Part shown: positions 19,163 to 30,300 of the stretch, piece by piece | How the letters are laid out: each line of letters starts with the position of its first letter | Position numbering within the stretch: position 1 is the first letter of the stretch | Source: an uncultured Synechococcus sp. | Lineage (GTDB): Bacteria > Cyanobacteriota > Cyanobacteriia > PCC-6307 > Cyanobiaceae | Assembly: GCA_913048995.1 (NCBI GenBank) | Contig: CAJWXK010000003.1 | Coordinates: 1 to 45,652 of the forward strand | Reading direction: 5' to 3' | Length of the DNA: 45,652 bases | Notes under the pieces: generated by a model | What the model saw: the letters and a program-made list of their open reading frames with translations, nothing else | What the model was told of the DNA's origin: nothing | Databases searched by the model: none | Program-made: the position numbers and the translations under genes

Positions 19163-19462
19163 CTAGCCCTTGGGTAGGGGGAAGCGACGGTTTGCCTCCA
19201 TCGTGCAGGTCTCACGGGCCGTGCTCAGATCCTCGCCCGACAGCATCCGCTGGCCCAGGCAGTCACAGGTAAACGCCCCCATGCCCTGCGGCGGTGTCTT
19301 GCCGGCTCGTGCAAACTCGCTCTTGAAGGCCGCCATGCAGAAGCTCTGAATCACAGCGTTGCTCTTGTCCTTTGCTATCGGATCAGCTTGCAAGGGGAGT
19401 ATCCCTGCGGCGCTGAACCCGATCCCTAGGGCGATCGGGGCGATAGCCCGTTCAATTCGCAT
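19163..19462 (-). CDS. Small secreted protein, unknown function
   Basis: Signal-peptide-like N-terminus; cysteines in SFCMAAF, FTCDCLGQRM, ETCTME. Confidence 0.7.
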   Translation of the reverse strand: MRIERAIAPIALGIGFSAAGILPLQADPIAKDKSNAVIQSFCMAAFKSEFARAGKTPPQGMGAFTCDCLGQRMLSGEDLSTARETCTMEANRRFPLPKG

Positions 19463-19543
19463 CCGGTGGGGGCCTCATTGACGTTCCTATCTAACGTCTG
19501 CAGTCTTCACCTGTCTGCTCTGTAGGTGCAGGTGGGGGGCTGG

Positions 19544-21301
19544 TCAGGCTGGCGCCACCCTGCTGATTTGCAGTTCCTTCTGCATGACTCGTACCCGTTG
19601 AAGGCTCTGCATCAGCTGGGGTGGCATGCCCTGGGGTAAATCGACTGTGCTGTGGTCATCGAAGATTGTGATCTTGCCGATCTGGCGACCGTCGAGGCCG
19701 GTCTCATTCGCGATGGCCCCGACCAAATGGCCAGGTTTGATGCGATCGCGCCAGCCCACCTCGACGCGGAAGCGTTCCATCGAACTGGGGGTACGGCCCT
19801 GACGGCGCTCGCCCCGTTCTCCCTGGCGTCCCTGGCGAGGAGCCTGCTGGGGTTGCGGCACGACTAGAAGAGGCTGGTCTCCCTGAGCCAGCCGCAGGGC
19901 GGCAAGGGCAAGCTGTTCAGGTGTGGCGCTGGATTCCCTGCTGAGGCGCTGGATGATCTCCTCCATCAGGGCCACTTCCTGCTGCCGATCTTCTGGTACA
20001 GGTTGCTCCAGGAGGTCGTTTAACTGCTGCTGCAGATTGTCGAGACGTTGTTGGTTGATCTCTGCGTCGGAGGGCACCTCCATCGCTTCAATCTGGCTGC
20101 CAACGGCACGCTCCAGGCTGTGCAGCAGACGACGCTCCCGGTGTGACAGGAACAAGATGGCGTCCCCTTCGCGTCCGGCGCGTCCGGTCCGGCCGATCCG
20201 GTGCACATAGGCCTCACTGTCAAAGGGGGCGTCGTAGTTGATCACCAGGCCGATGCGTTCCACATCAAGGCCACGGGCGGCGACATCGGTGGCGACAAGC
20301 ACATCCACCTTGCCTTGCTTGAGGCGTTCGATCGTGCGCTCCCGCAGTGATTGGGGCACATCACCGTTGAGCACGGCACAGGCCATTCCTTCGGCGTCAA
20401 GAGCTTCGGCGACCGTCACCGTGACCGCTTTTGTGCGGGCAAAGATGATTACCCCACCGGGTCCGTGGGCTTCGAGTACCCGCAGCAGGGCCCCGAGCTT
20501 TTGATGATGCGGCAGCAGGATGTGCCGCTGCCGGATTCGAGTGGCATCCGACTTCTGTGTACGGATGATCACCTCAGCGGGATCTTGCAGGTGCTGTTGG
20601 CAGATGCGCTTGATCTCGGGTGGCATCGTCGCTGAGAACAGCACCACCTGACGTTGCGTGGGCAGTTGCTCGAGCACCCACTGCACGTCATCGATGAAGC
20701 CCATCCGCAGCATTTCATCGGCTTCATCGAGCACCAAGGCTTGCAGCCCGGAGACATCAAGGGTTCCCTGGCGCATGTGATCCATCACCCGCCCGGGGGT
20801 CCCCACGACCACCTGCACCCCGCGGCGCAGCTTTTGGATCTGGTCGCGGAAATCCGAGCCTCCATAGAGCGCCAGCACATGCAATCCCTTGGTGCAGGAG
20901 GCGTATCGCTGGAAGGCTTCACTCACTTGAATGGCCAGCTCCCGGGTGGGTGCAAGCACGAGGACTTGGGGGAGGCGCGCCTCAAGGTCGATGCGTGCAA
21001 GCAGTGGCAGGGCAAAGGCTGCGGTCTTGCCGGTGCCGGTTTGAGCCTGGCCGAGCAGATCGCGACCGAGCATCAGCTCGGGGATGGATGCAGCCTGGAT
21101 CGGAGAAGGTTGCTCGTAGCCGCAGCGCTCCAGAGCTTCAAGCAGAGAGTCAGGCAGGCCAAAGCCGGCAAAACCAGATACGGCCTTGCTGGATTCGTCG
21201 GTGGATTCCACTTCGCTCGACGAATTGACCAATTCATTGCTGTCAGGAACGGCCGTCAGGGCGCCGTCTTCAGACAAAGGGGATTGTTGCGCTTGGATCA
21301 C
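19544..21301 (-). CDS. DEAD-box ATP-dependent RNA helicase (DeaD/CsdA type) with C-terminal DbpA RNA-binding domain
   Basis: AQTGTGKTAAFALP, VLDEADEMLRMGF, SATMPPE, HRIGRTGRAGREGDAILF; C-terminal RFRVEVGWRDRIKPGHLVGAIANETGL. Confidence 0.96.
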   Translation of the reverse strand: MIQAQQSPLSEDGALTAVPDSNELVNSSSEVESTDESSKAVSGFAGFGLPDSLLEALERCGYEQPSPIQAASIPELMLGRDLLGQAQTGTGKTAAFALPLLARIDLEARLPQVLVLAPTRELAIQVSEAFQRYASCTKGLHVLALYGGSDFRDQIQKLRRGVQVVVGTPGRVMDHMRQGTLDVSGLQALVLDEADEMLRMGFIDDVQWVLEQLPTQRQVVLFSATMPPEIKRICQQHLQDPAEVIIRTQKSDATRIRQRHILLPHHQKLGALLRVLEAHGPGGVIIFARTKAVTVTVAEALDAEGMACAVLNGDVPQSLRERTIERLKQGKVDVLVATDVAARGLDVERIGLVINYDAPFDSEAYVHRIGRTGRAGREGDAILFLSHRERRLLHSLERAVGSQIEAMEVPSDAEINQQRLDNLQQQLNDLLEQPVPEDRQQEVALMEEIIQRLSRESSATPEQLALAALRLAQGDQPLLVVPQPQQAPRQGRQGERGERRQGRTPSSMERFRVEVGWRDRIKPGHLVGAIANETGLDGRQIGKITIFDDHSTVDLPQGMPPQLMQSLQRVRVMQKELQISRVAPA

Positions 21302-21416
21302 AGGGAAAGGCGTCAGACGCCGCGGGTTGGCCTGAAAGTCCTTTGATTCAGGCCGGCAGAACCCACGTTCTGAACTGCCTTGCCCTCACACGGGGAATTT
21401 CAACTTGTGAAACTTA

Positions 21417-21770
21417 TCACCTGACGGCTGCAGCGACTCGGCCATAGTCATCAGCAAAGCGCTCAATATCGTCCTCGCGGAGGATGGATCCTCGCTGAAT
21501 TTCGATGATCAGCAATCCTTCTGTGCCTGCTGTGGCTCGGTGCACGCAGCCGCAGGCCACATCAAAACTGCTGCCCGGATGCGCTTGAAGCTTTTGCCCG
21601 TCGAGGCTCACATCACCGCTGCCTGAGGCCACATACCAATGCTCAAGTCGGTGCTGGTGCCGTTGCAGGGAGAGGCGTTGACCAGGGTCAATCCAAAGCC
21701 GCTTGATGAGGTACCCGTCGCCATTGGTGAGGGTTTCGTACCAGCCCCAGGGACGATGAACGCGCTCCAT
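21417..21770 (-). CDS. Cupin-type mannose-6-phosphate isomerase family protein
   Basis: MERVHRPWGWYETLTNGDGYLIKRLWIDPGQRLSLQRHQHRLEHWYVASGSG. Confidence 0.9.
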   Translation of the reverse strand: MERVHRPWGWYETLTNGDGYLIKRLWIDPGQRLSLQRHQHRLEHWYVASGSGDVSLDGQKLQAHPGSSFDVACGCVHRATAGTEGLLIIEIQRGSILREDDIERFADDYGRVAAAVR

Positions 21771-21779
21771 AGGCAGCTT

Positions 21780-22016
21780 TTAGCAGGCCTGGGAGCGCGG
21801 AGCTAGCACGGATTCAATGAAATTCTGCACATGCTCACTGTCGCTGAGCAGCGGCCGGAGGCGCGCACCGATCGCCGCCAGCTGGGAAGGGCTGATTCGC
21901 TGCATCAGGCCCTGTAGTTCTTCGCGGGCACTCACGGAAAGGGGCACATCGCTGAGCCAAAGGAAGGCCGCCTCTTGCAGCTTGCTCCAGGCGAGCAGAT
22001 AGAGGTCGGAATCCAT
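21780..22016 (-). CDS. Hypothetical protein
   Basis: 78-aa ORF directly upstream of and codirectional with the cupin gene. Confidence 0.6.
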   Translation of the reverse strand: MDSDLYLLAWSKLQEAAFLWLSDVPLSVSAREELQGLMQRISPSQLAAIGARLRPLLSDSEHVQNFIESVLAPRSQAC

Positions 22017-22100
22017 GGCGGCAGCCAGCGCAGGGGAAGACCCGATGGGGTCAATGTCAGCGTGGCAGGCAGTTTTTTTTGTTAGGGCAATCGCAATGAT

Positions 22101-22304
22101 TCATTCCAAAGTGCTGCAGTAACGCTGTGCGATCGCTAGCTCCTGGTTGCTCACCCTGCCGGTGGTGGTGTCAAGTGCCGGGAGATTGGTGTCGCTGTTG
22201 AACTCCACATCCAGTCCAAGTTGGCTGCGCAGACATTGCCGTATTTCCGCCGGTGGTGTTTGAACCATTGGCACCCCAAAAAAAGGATCCATGGCGGCAA
22301 TCAA
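22101..22304 (-). CDS. Hypothetical protein
   Basis: 67-aa ORF; its start overlaps the recD stop (22301-22304). Confidence 0.5.
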   Translation of the reverse strand: MIAAMDPFFGVPMVQTPPAEIRQCLRSQLGLDVEFNSDTNLPALDTTTGRVSNQELAIAQRYCSTLE

Positions 22305-23737
22305 TCATTGAGCTCGAGCGTATCGAGTCTGGGACTGAACAGATCCACGCGCTCACGTGCCCTGGTCAGTGCCGTGTAGAGAAGGCGCCGATCGATGCTC
22401 GCTGCTGGCGGGATCACAGCGATCACCTCGACGGCTTGACTGCCCTGGCTCTTATGCACAGTCATCGCCAGCGCAGGCTCCGGGGCTGGTATCAGCCCGA
22501 TGGGGAAGCGCACGGGCCCCTCGGCGCTAGCAATCACGGCCTCAGGACCCCTCTCGCCTGGGCGGACCAGACCGCGATCGCCATTGGCCAGACCTAAGCC
22601 AGCGTCATTGCGCCCGACCAGGAGTGGTGTTCCAGCAGGCCAGCGGCGTGGCTCTGCCGGATCGAGTTGCAGCCAGCGGCTGTTGAGCTGCTCGATGCCA
22701 TAGCGGCCGCGTCGTCTGGGTGAGAGCACCATCAGTTCATCGAGGCGAGCGAGTGCGCTGGTGTCATCAAATTCCTGATCCAGGCACGTTTGCCGCAGCT
22801 CCTGGCGGTGCTGCTCGATCCGCTGCAGCAGCTGCCTTGGCCATGTCTCCTGCAGGGGCCACCAATGCAGGTTCGCTCCCTTCAGTTCATCCAGTTGCTG
22901 TTGTAGATCTGCGCAGCTGGCTTCACGCCGCAGCTGCTGCACAAAGCGGCCAAGGGCAGTGGCTTCATTGAAGCGGTGGGAGCGCTCGAGGTGATGAAGG
23001 CGGTCAGGCTGTTGTTCCTGAAGCTTGAGCTCAAGGGCATCAAGTACCCCACTGCCACCGATGGGTGGCAGCTGGGCCGGATCCCCGACCAAGATCAAAC
23101 GCGCCGCAGGTGGCAGAGCGTCGAGCAGCGCTTGCATCAAAGCGGCATCCAGCATCGAGACCTCGTCGACCACCACCACCTCCGCCTCCAGAGGGCGATG
23201 ACTCCCCCGTCGGAAGCCGCCTTCTGAGTCGGCTTCCAGGGCGCGATGCACCGTTGCGCATCGCATGCTCTGCGGCAGTGGACTGAGGGCTTCGCGCAGC
23301 CTTGCTGCAGCTTTTCCAGTTGGAGCCAGCAGCCATGTAGGGCGTCCCTCCTCCTCCTGCAGCAGCTTTCGGACCAATGTGGTCTTACCGGTTCCGGCCC
23401 CGCCGGTGAGCAGCATTCCGTTGTGTAGATCCAGCCTCAGCACCAATTGCTGCAATAGCCGTTGCTGCTGTTGCTGACGCCTTCGGCTCCAGAGCTGGGC
23501 GCCCCCCTGAGGATTGATCACGAGCTCCAGTGGCAGTCGGGTCAGGGCGCTGCAGCACTCCTGTCCGAGCTTCTCCAGGTCAGAAGCCCTGATGGGTAAT
23601 GGTTCGGCTCCTTCCTGTTGGCGCAGCAGCAGCTGCTCCAACAGCGGAAGTAGGGCTTCGCGGTGTTGTTGAACCCCCAGAGGGGCCAATTGCAGCAGTC
23701 GCTCGGCGGCCCTCTGGCAGCGAGAGGTTTCGCTCAT
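22301..23737 (-). CDS. recD: Exodeoxyribonuclease V alpha subunit
   Basis: Walker A GGAGTGKTTLVRKLL, VVDEVSMLDAALMQALLDALP, AMTVHKSQGSQ, LLYTALTRARERVDL. Confidence 0.93.
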   Translation of the reverse strand: MSETSRCQRAAERLLQLAPLGVQQHREALLPLLEQLLLRQQEGAEPLPIRASDLEKLGQECCSALTRLPLELVINPQGGAQLWSRRRQQQQQRLLQQLVLRLDLHNGMLLTGGAGTGKTTLVRKLLQEEEGRPTWLLAPTGKAAARLREALSPLPQSMRCATVHRALEADSEGGFRRGSHRPLEAEVVVVDEVSMLDAALMQALLDALPPAARLILVGDPAQLPPIGGSGVLDALELKLQEQQPDRLHHLERSHRFNEATALGRFVQQLRREASCADLQQQLDELKGANLHWWPLQETWPRQLLQRIEQHRQELRQTCLDQEFDDTSALARLDELMVLSPRRRGRYGIEQLNSRWLQLDPAEPRRWPAGTPLLVGRNDAGLGLANGDRGLVRPGERGPEAVIASAEGPVRFPIGLIPAPEPALAMTVHKSQGSQAVEVIAVIPPAASIDRRLLYTALTRARERVDLFSPRLDTLELND

Positions 23738-26700
23738 GCCTCCCCTGGTGGTTGCAGCAGCCAGGCTCCTTCTCCACTGCGGGTGAAGAGCATCACCGCA
23801 TCAATGCGCAAGGGGTGGTTGCTTCCCACTCGGAGCTCCAGCCAGCGTCGTACCGCCTGGCGGTAGAGCTGGGCCTGCAGCCAGTAGTCCTTGGCTGCCA
23901 TCAGCTCATTGATCGGTCGACCCAGGCGATTGGTCTTCCAATCCAGCACCAGCCAGTGATCGCTGGTGCCGCTCGGCTGAAGGTGCACGATCAGATCGAT
24001 GACACCATTCAGGAACCCACTGCTTAGCTGTGGCTGACGCTGTAGGAGGCGCTCAGTGGCGTAGCCCTTCACGATTGGATCGGGATGTTTGGCCAGCTTT
24101 TGAAGCGCATCGGCCAGCACATCCACGGCAGGACCACTGGCAAAGCCGCTCAGAGGCAGGTCAAAGGGCAGTTCGCGCAGGGTGTCCGTTGTTGCGATCT
24201 GATTGAGTCGCAGGTCGCCTGCGGGACCCCCGAGGGGCTGGCGCAGCAGCATCTCTAGGGCTGGCGGCAGAGTCTCGGAGAGTTCAGCGGCAAGACCGGA
24301 GCGGGCTACCTCATCGCGGACCAGCTTCTTGACCTGGTCGCCGAGCGGATCGGACTGGAAATCGAGCTTTTCGAGGATGGCGTGCACCAGCGTTCCAAAG
24401 CCCGCTCCTCCCGGCAGGGCACTCCAGCAGGGGGCTTCCTTCTCTCCAGGGTCGAGGTTGTTGTTGTCGCGGTCGGGATCAAAGCCTTCCTCTTCACGCT
24501 GTGATGGCAAAGAGTTTGTGCTCTGATCGAGCAGCCGGCTGTAACTCCAGCGGCCCCAGTGGTTTTTCTTTCGCCTTTGCGGCAGCGCCTGCTTAGGTGC
24601 TGCCGCAAACACCGTTGCTGCTGGCGTGTAGGCCGGTGGGCTTGGGGGTTCAGCGCTCTCCAGGCTGATTCCGAGGTCCTGGCACCGGCGCTGCACCAGA
24701 TTCAGGAGGTCCGGTTCCTCCTTGATCAAGCTGCTGATCCCATCCCAGGGGGTCTCTGTCCGCAGCTGACGCTGCTCCGGATGCAACAGCCAGGCCGGCA
24801 GGCTGGCACCGCTGTCCTTGATCCTTCCCCAGTCGATGCAGAGTTGATGCTTGGCGCGGGTCATGGCCACATAGCCCAGGCGTAGCTGCTCCTGCCACTC
24901 CTCGATGCGGGTCTCTTGCAGCCGCTGGCGCCTTGGTTCACTGCCTGGTCGCCGGCTGAGTTCTAGGACCCGTCTCTGGCGCTCATCGTCCCAGGCCCGA
25001 AAAGGCGTCTCTAGTGATCGGGTGCTGCTGCAATCCCAAAGGCAGGGGCACCAGACGAGGGGGAACTCCAGCCCTTTGCTGGAGTGCAAGGTGGTGAGGG
25101 TGACCATGCTCTCGCTGGCGACGATGCGCTGCTGGCTGTCTTCACCGGTGCCGCCATGAAGCTGCTGCTGAACCAGCCAATGCTGCAGCCGTGCGGCTGA
25201 GGGGCGACCCTGGTCCTGCCACTGCAGCTGCAGCAGCTCCCCCATCTGCCGCAAATCGCTCAGGCGCTGTTCACCGCCTTGCCGCCCCCGTAGGCGCTCC
25301 AGGGCAGGGCCGCCGGCAAGCATCACCTCAAGAGCGGCCAGGGGTCCCACCTGCTGCCAGCGATGGCGGGCCTGCTGCAGTTGCAGCAGCCACTGGGCCC
25401 ATCGCTCTTGAGGCCAGGTCTGTAGTTCCTCCGCATGCCAACCTCCCAAGCTGGAGAAGGCCACAGCTGCTGCAGCGGCACGATCCCCCTCTAACTCCAG
25501 GCAATCCAGCGCCAGGGTCAGGCTGGCGGCTTCGGGGCTCTGCCAGAGATCACCACCGCGTCCGATCCGTGCCGGAATGCCCCGCCGCTGCAGTTCCCGC
25601 TGCAGGGCAATCGCATCGCTGTTTCGTCTCACCAGCACCGCTAGATCGCCTGGATGCAAAGGCCGCCACAGGTCACCCTCTAGAAGTTCCATGCCAGCGG
25701 CGAGGCTGCGCTGAAGGTCGTCAGAGACCCTCCGTGGCAGCTCCTGACGGAGGGCGCCGAGCTTGAGCGCTGAGCCGTTCTCTTCTTCTCCAAGCCAGCG
25801 CAGCCTCACGGGTGGGGCCGGGTTGCCATCGGCCAGCCGCAGGCGGCTGGACTCAGCTCCTTGCGGTGATTGCACCGGTCTGTAGCCAATGGCCTCAGTC
25901 CCAAAGGCCTCACCAGGGCAGAAGAGTCCATTGAGCACATTCAGCAGTGCAGGATCACTGCGCCTGTTGGTGTCCAGTGAGTGCCGTTGTCTGTCATCCC
26001 CCGTGGTGGCTGTGCGGTAGGTGCGGATATCGCCGCCACGAAATCGATAGATGGCCTGCTTGGGATCGCCGATCAGGGTTAGTGGTGCTTCCCCATCAAA
26101 AAGAGCCTGAAATAAGCGCCACTGAATCGGGTCGGTGTCCTGAAATTCATCGATCAAGCAGCAGCTCAGCTCGCGCTTTCGCCAGCGCTGCAGGCCTTCC
26201 AAAACCTCGGCACTGAGGTGATCGGGATCCACCTGTTCCAGTAGGTCCCCGAAACTGAGTTCATTGCGGCGCTGCCGCTGGCGGCTGGCCTGCCGCCTTA
26301 GTTGATGCACCAGATCAGAGGTAAGGGCCTCAATCGGTTCAAAGCAGAAGCGCTCGGCGCTGCCATGGAGTCCGCTAGTGGGAGCCTGATCCGAGTTGCT
26401 CAGAACTCGTCGCAATTGACTGGTGCTATAGGCCTGAGCCAGCAGCCGATAACGCTTGGCCGTGCTGCTGGCTGGTTTGTTCTCTAACGCTGAATGGGCG
26501 GCCGCGATCAGTTCTGGTAACTGTTCGAGCTTGGTTTTTCCCAGCAGCTTGCCGGCAGGACTGTCGTTGCCGCGGCCCTTGCAGATCTGCTTGAGGGCTT
26601 CAGCTGATGCATGGCCTTCGTCCTCGAGCTGGGAGAGAAAACGTTGTTCAAGCTGCTGCCACAACCTGGCAGGGTCCAGTTCCCCAGCTACGGGTGGCGG

Positions 26701-27321
26701 CAGGAGCATGTCGCGATCTTCATCCACCAGCTGGGCCAGCTGCATCAGGCCATCAGCGTCAATGTCCTGGTACGAGGCCACCCAGGCTTGCCATGGCGCC
26801 GGTGCTGGTGACAATCGGCTGCGGCGCCAGTCATTGACCAGCTCCTGCAGCAAAGGCCTATTGCTCTCCTGCAATCGGACCTGAGGATCCAAGCCCAGCA
26901 GTACCCCGTTGTCGCGGATCAGTCGCTGGATGAAGCCATGAATGGTGCTGATCGGTGCCAGGTCGATCCGATCGAGGCCCTGAAGCAGATTCAGCAGAAT
27001 CGTCAGGGCCTCTGGTGCCTGACTCCAGCGCTCGATCAACGTTGCCAGGGTGGGATCAGCCAGACCACTGGGCTCACCGGCGATGCGGTAAGCCAGGGCA
27101 GTGGCGGCTTGCTCGAGCCGCATTCGGATGCGCCGGCGGATTTCCGCGGCGGCGGCACGGGTGAAGGTCACCACCAGAATCGTGTCGATGGCGCGGCCCT
27201 GCTCTCCCACCTCGCGCAGCACGCGATGGCTGAGCGCATAGGTCTTTCCGGTGCCGGCACTGGCCTCAAGCACGAGGGTGCCGCTCTGCAGCGGGCCGTT
27301 GAGATCCAGCGGGCTGATCAC
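23734..27321 (-). CDS. recB: Exodeoxyribonuclease V beta subunit
   Basis: LEASAGTGKTYALSHRVLREV, LIDEFQDTDPIQWRLFQALF, TLHSSKGLEFPLVWCPCLW, C-terminal nuclease GVIDLIVHL...LVLDWKTNRLG. Confidence 0.96.
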   Translation of the reverse strand: MISPLDLNGPLQSGTLVLEASAGTGKTYALSHRVLREVGEQGRAIDTILVVTFTRAAAAEIRRRIRMRLEQAATALAYRIAGEPSGLADPTLATLIERWSQAPEALTILLNLLQGLDRIDLAPISTIHGFIQRLIRDNGVLLGLDPQVRLQESNRPLLQELVNDWRRSRLSPAPAPWQAWVASYQDIDADGLMQLAQLVDEDRDMLLPPPVAGELDPARLWQQLEQRFLSQLEDEGHASAEALKQICKGRGNDSPAGKLLGKTKLEQLPELIAAAHSALENKPASSTAKRYRLLAQAYSTSQLRRVLSNSDQAPTSGLHGSAERFCFEPIEALTSDLVHQLRRQASRQRQRRNELSFGDLLEQVDPDHLSAEVLEGLQRWRKRELSCCLIDEFQDTDPIQWRLFQALFDGEAPLTLIGDPKQAIYRFRGGDIRTYRTATTGDDRQRHSLDTNRRSDPALLNVLNGLFCPGEAFGTEAIGYRPVQSPQGAESSRLRLADGNPAPPVRLRWLGEEENGSALKLGALRQELPRRVSDDLQRSLAAGMELLEGDLWRPLHPGDLAVLVRRNSDAIALQRELQRRGIPARIGRGGDLWQSPEAASLTLALDCLELEGDRAAAAAVAFSSLGGWHAEELQTWPQERWAQWLLQLQQARHRWQQVGPLAALEVMLAGGPALERLRGRQGGEQRLSDLRQMGELLQLQWQDQGRPSAARLQHWLVQQQLHGGTGEDSQQRIVASESMVTLTTLHSSKGLEFPLVWCPCLWDCSSTRSLETPFRAWDDERQRRVLELSRRPGSEPRRQRLQETRIEEWQEQLRLGYVAMTRAKHQLCIDWGRIKDSGASLPAWLLHPEQRQLRTETPWDGISSLIKEEPDLLNLVQRRCQDLGISLESAEPPSPPAYTPAATVFAAAPKQALPQRRKKNHWGRWSYSRLLDQSTNSLPSQREEEGFDPDRDNNNLDPGEKEAPCWSALPGGAGFGTLVHAILEKLDFQSDPLGDQVKKLVRDEVARSGLAAELSETLPPALEMLLRQPLGGPAGDLRLNQIATTDTLRELPFDLPLSGFASGPAVDVLADALQKLAKHPDPIVKGYATERLLQRQPQLSSGFLNGVIDLIVHLQPSGTSDHWLVLDWKTNRLGRPINELMAAKDYWLQAQLYRQAVRRWLELRVGSNHPLRIDAVMLFTRSGEGAWLLQPPGEA

Positions 27322-30300
27322 GGCGTGAAGCCCCCAGCGGCGAGGGCCTCACTGAGGGGGAGCAGCACCCGCTCGCTTAGCTCCCACACCTCAGGCTGCT
27401 GCAGCCAGCGATCAAGGTCTGGTGATTCGCCCGCTTCCAGCTGCAGCAGAGCCTCAGGCCAGCGGTAACCCTCACGGCTCTCGGGATTGAGTTCACTGAG
27501 TTGGCGGGCGGTGAGTCCCGGCAGAGGGGAATCGCCGCACTCAGCCTGCTGCCGGCTGAGCTTGAGCCAGTTCAGCTCCGGTACAAAGGAGATTGGTTGC
27601 TGCAGGCCTTTGCACCGGAGCTGCTGTAGATCCGCCAGACGTTCTTGAGCGATCTCCTGGGCGATGGGAAGCAGCTGCCAGCTGCCTGCTGCATCGCCAT
27701 CGCGGCAATTGACCAGACCCACCAGGTGTGTGGTGCGTGGCGCCTCGGCATTGGCCCAGAGGTGATCCAGCCAGCCATCCAGCAGTCGTTTCGGGTTAAA
27801 GCGTCCGCTGCAGATCAGCACCACGGAGCTTTCTTCATCGCCCAAATCCAAGCTGCGCTGAAGCAGCAAACGGCTGCGCTGCAGTGAGTCTGCGCTGGCG
27901 AGCTGGGCGGCTGGTCCTGGCGGCAGCAGTGCGCGCATGGCTAAAGCCTCTTGCTGCGCCGGCCAGCTGCTCTCCTGCAGTCGCTCGCTGCCAAGGCTCA
28001 GTAGGCGTTGGGTGAGGTTCCAGCGGCTGAGGCCATCAGCGTCGGTTTCCTCTGGATCCTCCTCCCTCTGTGCTCGCCTTAGTGGACGGATGTCATGGGC
28101 TCGTAGAAGGGCCCGGTGTGGATCCCGTAGCCAGCGCTGCAGTTCCTCGAGGCCTGCTTGAGCGATTTCAGGCAGGGGCCATTGCAATGAGGGAGGCCAT
28201 GGAGCAGTGACCTGTTGCACTGCCCGTGGCAGTGGTGGTAGGGGTTGCCGCTGCTGCACTACAAGCGTCGTGATCGGCTCACCTGCTGGGGTGCGGTAGC
28301 TGCTCTCGAGGCAGCGCAGTAGGTCACTAAGAGGTGCCGCTGGGTTGCGCTCCTCGCCGCTGCGTGGATCAATCGCGGTGAAAGTGGCGATCCAGTGCTG
28401 GGTGCAGGCCTGCAGTGCCTCCATCAAGATGGCTCGATCTTCTTGGCGCCGATCGCGATCACCCCGCCAGCGCTGGCGCAGCATTAGGTCAAAGCCCGCG
28501 CGTGTATCCCGTCGGGGCAGCCGCTCTTCATCCATACCTAAAAGCACCACGACCCGGTGAGGAATCGAGCGCATTGGTTCCAGGGCACTGAGCGTGACGG
28601 CACCGCTGACGTGGCCATACCGCCCCTGCTCCTGGGCTTCCGCCTCCTCCAGCAGGGTGACCACCGCAGCGCTGTCTAGCTCCAGTTTCTGATCTCCCGC
28701 TAATCGCAGGGGCTCCAGCAAGGCGTAAAGCTCTGGGGACTGCCATCCGTCGTCGTTGCCGCTGCCCCCCAGTTGCTGCACCGCTTGCGCCAGGTTGCGG
28801 TTCCATGCGTCAGGGGTTTGGGGGGCCTCCAGCTGTTGCAGCTGTTCGAAGAGTCGGCCACAGGCGTCGTTCAACGCCAGGACCACCTCGGCGGTGGCCA
28901 GCGGCCCATGACAAGCGGCGATGCTTTGCCATTGACCCGCGTCAGCGTCGTTCTCTGGAAAAGCATCTTCCAGTTGCAGGCCCAGCAGCAGGCGGTCCAG
29001 CCCCCAGCGCCAACTGTGTTGGGCATCATCCGGATAGCCCCACCTGACGCGGTGCTGAGCGTCGCGGCCCCAGCGAATGCCGGCGGCCTGCAGTAAGGAG
29101 CGCCACTGAGGCTGGCTGAGGCCATCGAGCTCGAGGTGTGCGGCCACCTCGGGAAGCATCAATAGATCAAGCACCTCTTCGCAGTCGAGACGGCCACCGA
29201 CCAGATCCAGCAGGCGGAAGACCAGATCCACGCGCGGATTGCGTTGACGCAGCGTTCGATCGGTGACCCGTACGGGCAGGTGGCGGGGATCAGCGCTGCC
29301 GCCAGGTCGTTCAAACACCGCCTGAACAAGAGGTGTGAACCGCGCCACATCGGAGGTCATCAACAGCACATGGCGCGGCTCAAGTGCAGGGTCTGCTGCC
29401 ATCAGTGCGAGCACGGTGTTGTGGGCTTCCTCCACCTGCCTGCGGTCGCCATGACAGGCGAGCACCAGCAGGTTGACCTGCTCGGCTTCGATGCTCAGGG
29501 GAGGTTCAAGACCGGGCATTCCCTCGGCCCGCCTCAGGCCGAGATGCATGTCGCGTTTGAGCTGCTGCAGCAGTCCGTCTCCTGCTGCCGGCGGTTCAGG
29601 CGGCAGTGGCTCACGACAGAAGCGCTCCTGCAGCTCGGCGGCAATCAGCTCAAGCTGCCAGTGAAAATCACGTTGGGTGCGCCCAAGGCTGGCCAGCAGC
29701 GGATGGCCGCGATACAGCAGTCGCTGTTCCAGGGACTCCAGTGCGCTTTCGGCCTCGGCGTTGACGGGCTCCTCACCCCAGGGATCGAGGCTGGGACTGA
29801 GCTGATAAATGATCACCGATCGAGCCCCGCTACCAGCTTGCTGCGCTAGCAGCTGCCACATTGCTGGCGGCAGGCTTGAGAGGCCAAAAACATGCAGGGG
29901 TTGGGCTTGCGGCGTGAGTTGAGACGCAGCCTCCAGCGCCCCTAGTAAGCGTTCAGCCGGGTGAGCTACACCTTGAGAGGCCAGACGATCCTGTAATGCG
30001 CGCAGGAGGGCTGGTTGCCAGCGATCCTGTTCTGGTAAAGGCGCTCCGCTGGCGTCGCAGTCTTCGCCAGCAAGCCAGCGGCGAACCATCCTTGGCCTGT
30101 AAAGGGCGTACTGATCAAGGGTGTCGCAGATCTGGATCAACAGCCTCAGGCGATAGCGGTCCAACCCGCTGGTTTCTGCGTCGGGGCGATTCCAGAGCTG
30201 CAGCAGCGGCTGCCAGGTTGCTGAGCTCGGCATGGCCTCGAGCAGAGCAGCCACGCTCCAGCGAAGCCGAGATGGATCCCAGGGGTCATCGGCTGGATGG

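Noticed and set aside
20654-21346. 230-aa plus-strand ORF
   Set aside because: Antisense to the DEAD-box helicase gene; His/Gln-rich composition expected from reverse frames of GC-rich coding DNA.
25191-25766. 191-aa Ala/Pro/Arg-rich plus-strand ORF
   Set aside because: Entirely antisense to recB.
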